Origin: an uncultured Clostridia bacterium
Lineage (GTDB): Bacteria; Bacillota; Clostridia; Christensenellales; UBA1242
Reading direction: 5' to 3'
NCBI GenBank assembly: GCA_934746515.1
Contig: CAKVFH010000002.1
Coordinates: 99,954-163,953, forward strand
DNA length: 64,000 nt
Made by a program: the position numbers and the translations under genes. The notes beneath the pieces were generated by a model. It searched no databases. It was not told the DNA's origin and worked only from the letters and a program-made list of their open reading frames with translations. Position 1 is the stretch's first letter. The number at the start of each line of letters is the position of its first letter. This document shows positions 58,501-64,000 of this stretch, piece by piece.

Positions 58501-59468
58501 TAGTCAAGACTTGCCACAGTGAAAAGATTATCATCTGTCTTTTTTGATTGTTTGACTGGTTTTGTGTATAAAAGTTCATCAATCGCATCGTTTGTAAGTT
58601 TTTTCTTTTCAAGAAGTGAATAGTCGTTGTAAATTGCGTTTGCAAGTGGATAACGACCAAGCACACAAAGATGCTTGACTTCCAATCCCTGCCCACTTGG
58701 AGTATCTTTGATTTTTTCATAATCAAACATACCCTTGCGCTGACTGTATGAAATTTTGATTCCAAACTTTCTGAGATAATCAAGAAGCGCTTGAATATTT
58801 TTAAATCTCGCACCAATTGAACCTTTGAACTCCATGTCCATTTCATCAATGTTTTTCAGTTTGTGATTTTGAGCATAAGCAAGCATCAAAACTTTGTTAA
58901 GCTGAATTGATTCGTTTTCACGGAATTCAATATTTATGGTTGTTTCATCTGCAACATCAATTGTCACTGGAAACAAAACAAGTGGCGCTTTAACTTCAAA
59001 ATCTTTGCCAATAAAACCTTGCACAAAAGGATAGCCGACATAAAGTTCATATCTGCCAGTTTCTTTTTCAAATTCTTCAATTTCTCTTTTTAAGCTCTTG
59101 ATTGAATTAACCTGCGAGATAACAAGTCTTTTAAATTCTTCTTTTTTTCTTCTTTCAAGTCTTGCTTTTGCGCTTGCTTTTGAGTTATTGTCCAAATCCG
59201 TTAGTTCGCTTATTTCTTTTGCAAACTTTTGTTCAACGCCCAAATTTTTCAAAAGTCTTGGCGTCATTTCTTTGCTTAAAATGTTAAAAGAAAATCTGTC
59301 TCCATTCCACAAAAAATCAACAAGACTTGCAATGGCTTCATAGTCACCATCAAAAAGTTTGCCAATATCAAAACTATTCTTTTTGGTGATTTTCTTTGAA
59401 TATAAACTTCTATTTTTTCCACTAATTTCAACTAATCTTTGTTTGTAATATGTGTAAATACTTTTCAT
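55584..59468 (-). CDS. SF1 helicase fused to a PD-(D/E)XK nuclease-like domain
   Basis: About 1,294 residues. N-terminal DUF4011-like region (YKQRLVEISGKNRSLYSKKI), helicase motif I YGPPGTGKSQTIVNII (about residue 380), motif II DIILFDEASQVF, motif III VVAGDSKQLRPTATF, motif IV-VI region YHYRSKNEELINFSNQSFYE, VQGDERDIIIFSIGYAKN and LNVAITRAKEKIYVVTSI, then a C-terminal LGLECDYAAFESSP and RDVFRPSFLKSRGWNIMRIW, the Vsr/MTES-1575-type nuclease pattern often found in such helicases. A Vsr-like nuclease joined to an SF1 helicase is seen in many suspected defence proteins. Start at 59468 after GGAGCTAAAG; a longer frame lacks support. Monocistronic. Confidence 0.88.
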   Translation of the reverse strand: MKSIYTYYKQRLVEISGKNRSLYSKKITKKNSFDIGKLFDGDYEAIASLVDFLWNGDRFSFNILSKEMTPRLLKNLGVEQKFAKEISELTDLDNNSKASAKARLERRKKEEFKRLVISQVNSIKSLKREIEEFEKETGRYELYVGYPFVQGFIGKDFEVKAPLVLFPVTIDVADETTINIEFRENESIQLNKVLMLAYAQNHKLKNIDEMDMEFKGSIGARFKNIQALLDYLRKFGIKISYSQRKGMFDYEKIKDTPSGQGLEVKHLCVLGRYPLANAIYNDYSLLEKKKLTNDAIDELLYTKPVKQSKKTDDNLFTVASLDYAQENAIYSLNKNGNMVIYGPPGTGKSQTIVNIITDAIAKNKRVLVVSQKRAALDVVYNRLGLLNSKVMYLVDAEKNKNFFYDRVKNTHEEVMKRSGGQVLDKYKEIQSKLDYEESQLESISNVLFTKTEFGLSLSQMYANSSIIGKKSYDYTIYQNLLNSPKLMALNFSELSESLRLIKEKNKAELYYKYIEAKKSNPFIGNIKNDLEFHVVNETKSKLEKLLQSRVAPFDMSKYPNSRQLVAYFVDKNLKLKSLNPLVNFVAKTNNPEVYKSFYLSCVLFPALPFTLTKKRKIEKEIGKEFSKTLDAIVEYTEDYEFLRDVLTENGYSMMIDNILNGNTLYPKFLLKALDNYVEFRDLSATLDGLDDNERIILKFAYKTTDTKTKYLETLSKLMTVRIYHEITVQEDLHKLELSKILDYDNIKNRILSLKHEQNALSKEICSEQFIDEYKKYFEKNRDSKNYLYQITKTQNQWPIRKFMEVYGEYLYTLFPCWLLSPEGVCTILPLVKNLFDIILFDEASQVFIENTLPVIYRGKNIVVAGDSKQLRPTATFMKRFMGGDFDDKLDYSTQAALEVESLLDLAITRYKSANLTYHYRSKNEELINFSNQSFYEGKLQISPNTTKNKGSKPIERILVKGRWINRSNLEEANAVVELLKKIFATRKSNQSIGIITFNSEQESAIEDAIDKEANINPKFRDNILKEENRKENGEDISLFVKNLENVQGDERDIIIFSIGYAKNEMGRVVANFGPLSLDGGENRLNVAITRAKEKIYVVTSIEPEELNVDSTKNAGPKIFKNYLKYVRAVSNGNQLETKIILEQANTQPEILIKHENLSGIEEELKTELESLGYKVETNLGNTDYKISVAIYDKSLDKYLLGLECDYAAFESSPSVLERDVFRPSFLKSRGWNIMRIWSRDYWLHKSKVLGMIVKEIEKSKQLIIKNNEKLKQKKTSKKSEEESKNSAVSGTKQF

Positions 59469-59486
59469 CTTTAGCTCCGTAGAAAT

Positions 59487-59514
59487 ATTATAACAAAATC
59501 GCAAAAAATAACAA
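59487..59514 (-). promoter_or_regulatory. Helicase-gene promoter
   Basis: TTGTTA (59509-59514), 16-base spacer, TATAAT (59487-59492) on the minus strand. Confidence 0.6.
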
Positions 59515-59665
59515 TATATATTGCCAAAATAATTAAATTTATAAAATTTAACTAAAACACAGTTTCTACAAAATTGCAAACATAAAATGTATATTTTTGT
59601 TTTATAAAATGATTTTTATACATTTTTAATGTGCAAAATCTTATTTTTTATTATCAAAAATTTAT

Positions 59666-59694
59666 TTGCAAATTTTTTATATAAATTGTACTAT
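59666..59694 (+). promoter_or_regulatory. Promoter of the 59724 gene
   Basis: TTGCAA (59666-59671), 17-base spacer, TACTAT (59689-59694). Confidence 0.6.
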
Positions 59695-59723
59695 TATTCT
59701 ATAAACAAAAGCTAGGAGAAAGT

Positions 59724-60518
59724 ATGAAAAAGGCTGTAAACTTATATTTAATTGTGGCTAACACGAAAATGAAATTAGATCTCATCAAAAAAGCTGGCTA
59801 TGACGGGGTTTTGCTCGGCGTAAGCCACTCAAATGAAACAATGACCTTGGATGAACAAGTTGATTATGCAAAAAGTCTTGGCCTTGAAATATCAATGATT
59901 CATTCAAGATATATTGAGCCTTTTTTAAATGATATTTGGAAAGAAGACCAAGTCGGAGAGCTGGTTACAAACGACTTAATCAGTCAAATAAATTTTGTAA
60001 GCAACTATAAACTCAAGAATTTCGTTGTTCACACTTGCGGAAGCAAAACTGTGAAAAACACAAAAATCGGTTTAGAAAGGATAAAGAGAATTCTTGATGC
60101 TTGCAAAAAAAATAACATGAATTTGTGCATTGAAAATTTGTATAGTGAAAAACAGATTGATTATATATTCAAAAACATCCATGATGACTCACTAAAGATT
60201 TGCTTTGACTCCGGCCATAATAATTTCTTGACACCAAAAAGCAAGATTTTAGAAAACTATTTTGACAAAATCACCACCACACATATTCATGATAACCACG
60301 GCGAAAAGGATGAGCATTTGATTTTGGGCGAAGGCAACATAAACACAAAAAAACTCGCAGAAGGGCTTTCAAAATGCAATCTCGAATTTCTTACTGCCGA
60401 AATTAAATTTAAACATAAAAAATTATCAAGTCAAGAGCTGTTTTTAAAACTGCAAGAAAACCTAAAAATGCTAGAAAATTTGGATAAACAGATAAATTAT
60501 TTTAAAACAAGCAAATAA
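59724..60518 (+). CDS. Xylose-isomerase-like TIM-barrel protein
   Basis: 264 residues, sugar phosphate isomerase/epimerase (IolE/AP-endonuclease 2-like) family. AGYDGVLLGVSHSNETMTLD, NLCIENLYSEKQIDYIFKNI, ICFDSGHNNF and THIHDNHGEKDEHLILGEG supply Glu, Asp, His ligands of a metal site. AGGAG precedes the ATG. No sugar pathway genes close by, so substrate is unknown. Confidence 0.8.
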   Translation: MKKAVNLYLIVANTKMKLDLIKKAGYDGVLLGVSHSNETMTLDEQVDYAKSLGLEISMIHSRYIEPFLNDIWKEDQVGELVTNDLISQINFVSNYKLKNFVVHTCGSKTVKNTKIGLERIKRILDACKKNNMNLCIENLYSEKQIDYIFKNIHDDSLKICFDSGHNNFLTPKSKILENYFDKITTTHIHDNHGEKDEHLILGEGNINTKKLAEGLSKCNLEFLTAEIKFKHKKLSSQELFLKLQENLKMLENLDKQINYFKTSK

Positions 60519-60560
60519 TTTTTTGCATAATTATTGTTAAATTTAATAGTTAATAAAATA

Positions 60561-60585
60561 AGCCAGCTAAATGCTGGTTTTTTTA
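60561..60585 (+). terminator. Terminator
   Basis: AGCCAGC / GCTGGTT stem with T-run, after the 59724 gene. Confidence 0.85.
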
Positions 60586-60628
60586 ACATAAAACGATTAA
60601 ATTACCTTCACTCTGGGGCTTTTTGTTT

Positions 60629-60658
60629 TTGACAAATCATTATTTTTCATGATAGAAT
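60629..60658 (+). promoter_or_regulatory. Promoter of the 60679 gene
   Basis: TTGACA (60629-60634), 18-base spacer, TAGAAT (60653-60658). Confidence 0.65.
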
Positions 60659-60678
60659 ATAATAAGTGAGGACAACTT

Positions 60679-61593
60679 ATGCAAACAAAATATTTAGATG
60701 TTGAAAAAGTAAATAAAAAAGTGAAGAGCAATCCTAAAGAATTCGTTGATAGCTGTGAAAATTCATTTAAAAAACAGCTCGAAAAAATTGCCGAAAAAAT
60801 CTTAACAAAAGAGACACCTGTAAAAGTTATTTTGATTGGTGGGCCAAGCTGCTCTGGAAAAACAACTTCAGCGAGAATGCTCGGCGAAATTTTAAAGAAA
60901 AATGGCAAAAAAGTTTTGTCTCTTGAAATGGATAATTTTTTCATCAGTCGCGACGAACGCCCAAGGCTTCCAAATGGTTCAGTTGACTATGATTCAATAA
61001 ACATCGTCAATCTCGACCTTATTGAGAAATGTTTTACAGAGCTTTTTGAAAACGGAAAATCAAAATTCCCTATTTATGATTTTATTGATGGGATTAGCAA
61101 ACCAGACCAAAAACTTGTCAAAGCAGACAAAGACACAATTTTAATCTTTGAAGGCATTCACACACTAAACCCAAAACTTATCAAAAAACTTGGAACAAAA
61201 GACATTTATAAAATTTTCATCTGCAATGCAGATGGCTATACTTTTAACGGAAAAACAATCGAGCCACGAGAGTTCAGAATGGTTAGAAGAATGGTTCGTG
61301 ATGTGCAATTTAGAGCCGTTAAAATTTCAAACACACTAAAGCACTGGCACGATGTCACAGACGCAGAAGACATCTATATCATGCCACATTCAACCGGTGT
61401 GAATTCAAAAATCAACACTTCACATGCTTATGAAATCAATTTGTATAAACAAGAAATTGTTGATGCTCTCAAATCTGGAGAAATCACCACAGAGCAAGTT
61501 CCTTGGTTTGAAGTTTTCTGCAATATTGATGATCTTGACAGAAACCTGCTTCCAAAATCAACACTCATGAAAGAGTTTATAAACTTTGACTAA
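60679..61593 (+). CDS. Uridine kinase / phosphoribulokinase-like protein
   Basis: 304 residues. About 40 residues precede the kinase domain with Walker A LIGGPSCSGKTTSARM; EMDNFFISRDERPRLPNGSV and FPIYDFIDGISKP, then LIFEGIHTLNPKL (Walker B), are the hallmark blocks of bacterial uridine kinase-like proteins. The N-terminal extension and C-terminal tail make it longer than Udk, so the exact substrate is uncertain. A deoB-deoD operon lies next to it in convergent orientation, which fits nucleoside salvage. Confidence 0.8.
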   Translation: MQTKYLDVEKVNKKVKSNPKEFVDSCENSFKKQLEKIAEKILTKETPVKVILIGGPSCSGKTTSARMLGEILKKNGKKVLSLEMDNFFISRDERPRLPNGSVDYDSINIVNLDLIEKCFTELFENGKSKFPIYDFIDGISKPDQKLVKADKDTILIFEGIHTLNPKLIKKLGTKDIYKIFICNADGYTFNGKTIEPREFRMVRRMVRDVQFRAVKISNTLKHWHDVTDAEDIYIMPHSTGVNSKINTSHAYEINLYKQEIVDALKSGEITTEQVPWFEVFCNIDDLDRNLLPKSTLMKEFINFD

Positions 61594-61597
61594 CTAA

Positions 61598-61626
61598 AAA
61601 GACCACAATATCCGTGGTCTTTTATT
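61598..61626 (+). terminator. Terminator of the uridine kinase-like gene
   Basis: AAGACCACAA / CCGTGGTCTT stem with T-run. Confidence 0.8.
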
Positions 61627-61702
61627 TTTTAAACCTAAGCAACTTTTTTAATCTTGCCAACTATTGATTTTTTTGTTTTTTTATTAAAACGCAATAAAAG
61701 TA

Positions 61703-61731
61703 AAGAAAAACAGGTTGAATTACCTGTTTTT
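61703..61731 (-). terminator. Terminator of deoD-deoB
   Basis: GAAAAACAGGT / ACCTGTTTTTC stem, on the minus strand after deoB. Confidence 0.8.
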
Positions 61732-61772
61732 CTATTGCTGATTTAACACACGATTACACTAAAATAATTTGG

Positions 61773-62927
61773 TTATAAAAGAGAATTTTCGCTTGAAAGA
61801 GTTTCTATCGGTGATTTGATGCCCAATAGTTTCAAAATTGTTGCACCAATATGGTAAAAACCTTGTTTTGTACCGAGATTTTCAGGTTTAATTCCCTTTT
61901 GGTAAATTATGTAAGGCACATATTCTCTGCTGTGATCAGTCGATGGTGTTGCTGGGTCACAGCCATGATCTGCAGTGATCATCAAAACATCATCATTCTT
62001 CATGTTTTTTATAAATTTATTAAGTGCATTATCCACCACAGTCAATGCTTTTGCATAGCCATCACAGTCATTTCTATGACCATATTTTGAATCAAAATCG
62101 CAGAAATTTAGCCAACAAAAACCATCAAAAGCTTGTTTTTGTGCTTCAAACAAAGATTTAATTTCTCCCGCATTTCCGTTATTTGGATACATTTTATCAA
62201 TGTTATGTTCATTGAATAAATCTCTGATTTTTCCAATAGAAATTGTCTCTTTCCCAGCGTTTTGAATAATCTCAAACAAATGATTTTTTGGTGGGTCAAC
62301 GGAAAAATCTTTGCGGTTATCAGTTCTTGTATAGTTTGGATATTCACCAACAAATGGTCGTGCAATAATTCTGCTAACAGCATCTTTTCCGCTCATAATT
62401 TTGCGTGCTTTTTCGCACATATCATAAAGCTCATTTACTGAAAATTCATCTTCATGGCAGGCAATTTGCAAAACACTATCCGCTGAAGTATAAACAATTG
62501 GTGCGTGTTTTTCAAGTTGTTCTCTGCCATAATCTTTTATGACTTCAGTGCCAGAATAAGGTTTGTTGCAAAGAATTTCTTTAACTCCCCAAGCCTTTTT
62601 AAGTTTGTTTAGAATCTCATCACTAAACCCATTTGGATAGGTTGGAAAAGGCATTTTTGTGACAATTCCAGCCATTTCCCAATGTCCTGTGGTTGAATCT
62701 TTGCCGTTTGAAAGTTCTTGAAGTCTAACTATTTTTCCGATGTAATTTTTGTTTGTTCCATTCAAACCATCAATGTTTGTCAGACCCAGTTTTGTGAGCG
62801 TTGGAATGACACAATTTTTGTTTGTTGTGACTGATCTAAAAGTGTTTGAACCTTCGTCGCCGTATTTTTCAGCATCTGGTGCTTCACCAATACCAAAACT
62901 ATCCAAAACAAGTAAAAATATTCTCAT
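61773..62927 (-). CDS. deoB: Phosphopentomutase
   Basis: A 384-residue Mn-dependent enzyme that converts (deoxy)ribose 1-phosphate to 5-phosphate. LVLDSFGIGEAPDAEKYGDE at the start, CLAPHEEL-type core regions, VLMITADHGCDPATPSTDHS (metal ligands) and REYVPYIIYQKG are family markers. It starts at the stop of deoD with a one-base overlap. Salvage of nucleosides. Confidence 0.97.
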   Translation of the reverse strand: MRIFLLVLDSFGIGEAPDAEKYGDEGSNTFRSVTTNKNCVIPTLTKLGLTNIDGLNGTNKNYIGKIVRLQELSNGKDSTTGHWEMAGIVTKMPFPTYPNGFSDEILNKLKKAWGVKEILCNKPYSGTEVIKDYGREQLEKHAPIVYTSADSVLQIACHEDEFSVNELYDMCEKARKIMSGKDAVSRIIARPFVGEYPNYTRTDNRKDFSVDPPKNHLFEIIQNAGKETISIGKIRDLFNEHNIDKMYPNNGNAGEIKSLFEAQKQAFDGFCWLNFCDFDSKYGHRNDCDGYAKALTVVDNALNKFIKNMKNDDVLMITADHGCDPATPSTDHSREYVPYIIYQKGIKPENLGTKQGFYHIGATILKLLGIKSPIETLSSENSLL

Positions 62928-63622
62928 TATACCATCTCCAATGCAAATTTAATCATATTTCCGAGTGATAACTCTCGTTCTTTCGCGGTCATTTGCTCTT
63001 TCGTTTTTATATTGTCACTAACAGTCAAAAGTGCAATTGCATTTTTTTTCAAGTCAATAGCATTTTTATAAAGTGCAACTGTTTCCATTTCAACGCCAAA
63101 GCAATTATAGTCTTCGATAATTCGTTCTTGATTTTTATCACCATAAAAAGTGTCCGAACAATAAATATTGCCAAATCTTGCAGTTGCATTTAATTTTTTT
63201 GCGATTTCTTTAGCTTTATTTTTTAATTTTTCGCTGGCAGAAAGAGTGTAAGTTTCACCTTCAAATAAGTCCGCAAAATTCGATCTTGATACGGTTTTTT
63301 CTGCAACTGCGATATCTCCAAGTTTGAAATCTGTGTTATAAACCCCGCAAGTTCCAACTCTAATAATGTTTTCAACCCCATAAACATTAAACAGTTCATA
63401 ACTATAAATTCCCATACTAGGATTTCCCATTCCTGAAGCCATAACGGAAACCTTTTTTCCATTATATTCGCCAGTATATGCCAAAATTCCGCGAACTTCG
63501 CTAACGAGTCTTGCATTTTTTAAAAAATTTTCCGCGATAAATTTTGCTCGCCTTGGGTCACCAGGCATTATTACTGTTTTTGCAAAGTCACCAAGATTTG
63601 CTTCAATATGTGCTGTTGCCAT
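62927..63622 (-). CDS. deoD: Purine nucleoside phosphorylase
   Basis: 231 residues, hexameric NP-I type. TAHIEANLGDFAKTVIMPGD, MGNPSMGIYSYELFNVYGVE and VEMETVALYKNAIDLKKNAI are typical. GGAGG before the ATG at 63622 decides the start. Yields ribose-1-phosphate for DeoB. First gene of the operon. Confidence 0.97.
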   Translation of the reverse strand: MATAHIEANLGDFAKTVIMPGDPRRAKFIAENFLKNARLVSEVRGILAYTGEYNGKKVSVMASGMGNPSMGIYSYELFNVYGVENIIRVGTCGVYNTDFKLGDIAVAEKTVSRSNFADLFEGETYTLSASEKLKNKAKEIAKKLNATARFGNIYCSDTFYGDKNQERIIEDYNCFGVEMETVALYKNAIDLKKNAIALLTVSDNIKTKEQMTAKERELSLGNMIKFALEMV

Positions 63623-63778
63623 ATACACCTCCAAATATAAATTCATTATACTTTTGTTAGAGCTTTTCGTAAAGCAAAACAGGGCCTATCAACAATTATT
63701 GTGACAAATATAATGATAAAATGGCTTCAAAATTTTAACTTATTTCAAATAAAATCTAATATAATTATTAGCAAAGAA

Positions 63779-63812
63779 AAAAAACACTTAACCCGAAAGC
63801 TTAAGTGTTTTT
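63779..63812. terminator. Intrinsic terminator
   Basis: AAAAACACTTAA / TTAAGTGTTTTT-type stem with a CCCGAAAGC loop and T-runs on both sides. Bidirectional in form; on the minus strand it would end a gene lying to the right. Confidence 0.8.
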
Positions 63813-63850
63813 TGCTGTTATAGTGGCAAATCTTTCTTTTTGAATTTGAT

Positions 63851-63976
63851 TTAACCAACAACATAACCGATAAGTCCAATAGCAATCAAAATTGCGAATT
63901 TCCAAACGAATGTGGCTGTTTTGTTTTGGTCAACGGTATTTCTGGAATCTATCTCGACTACCTTGAAAACAAGCTT
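63851..63976 (-). pseudogene. End of a small membrane protein, 5' part unresolved
   Basis: On the minus strand the 3' end reads a polar stretch with DSRNTVDQNKTATFVWKF followed by a helix AILIAIGLIGYVVG and a stop, correctly placed before the terminator. Upstream in frame a TGA closes it after 41 codons, with no start codon. On the plus strand the last 70 bases read VNGISGIYLDYLENKLSYTI, which also looks like coding. The gene may be broken, or the sequence at the edge may join two unrelated pieces. Confidence 0.4.
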
Positions 63977-64000
63977 TCATACACCATTGACGAACTCGGC

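Overview
The window is an AT-rich bacterial chromosome segment (roughly one third G+C by eye) that reads with the standard bacterial code. Strong AGGAGG-type ribosome binding sites, TTGACA/TATAAT promoters with 17-base spacers, a B. subtilis-like S10-spc-alpha ribosomal cluster, an SAM riboswitch, an M-box and oxygen-sensitive enzymes (pyruvate:ferredoxin oxidoreductase, pyruvate formate-lyase) point to an anaerobic fermentative member of the Firmicutes, probably an uncultivated Clostridia-like lineage. That placement is inference. The only tRNA seen is a tRNA-Ser(CGA); tmRNA and SmpB are adjacent.

Layout. 1-943 is the 3' end of pyruvate:ferredoxin oxidoreductase. 1039-9130 is mostly minus-strand genes of unknown or general function: an HD hydrolase, two membrane-anchored acidic coiled-coil proteins, a three-gene operon containing a P-loop-less shikimate-kinase-like protein, a ComEC-like beta-lactamase-fold hydrolase overlapping a patatin-like lipase, and a phosphoesterase. 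9139-12629 has metK under an SAM riboswitch, exodeoxyribonuclease III and a GT-A-like protein. 12854-14453 is a tight operon of a small charged protein, a PIN-domain protein and an S51 peptidase. 14563-18231 holds pflA, pflB and a GreA-type factor. 19057-24148 has a sugar kinase-like gene, a zinc-ribbon membrane protein, ogt, tRNA-Ser and pyrG with a leader terminator.

24149-28729 is the accessory-looking part: a kilobase without genes that contains an array of small hairpins, a 53-base direct repeat flanking a second S51 peptidase, a membrane-anchored nuclease-like protein, and an intact IS3-type transposase that stops four bases from the 3' end of tmRNA. 28743-36330 has smpB, an orphan gene, rnr, mgtE under an M-box, an unknown gene and a Nudix hydrolase.

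36555-52660 is the complete S10-spc-alpha operon (31 genes including secY, adk, map, infA, rpmJ and rpoA), read on the minus strand from a consensus promoter at about 52,965 with a structured leader of about 285 bases. Several ribosomal proteins carry lysine/alanine-rich or acidic tails, and a large paired structure lies between rpmJ and rpsM. 53196-63622 has rplI with a small partner, a double DUF1540 protein, a large SF1 helicase-nuclease, a TIM-barrel isomerase-like protein, a uridine kinase-like protein and a deoD-deoB purine nucleoside salvage operon. The last 200 bases hold an unresolved gene end.

Functionally the identifiable genes cover translation, pyruvate fermentation, nucleotide synthesis and salvage, magnesium uptake and trans-translation. 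The best candidates for undescribed biology are the hairpin array at 24.76-24.96 kb, the PIN/S51 operon, the ribosomal-protein tails and the rpmJ-rpsM RNA structure.
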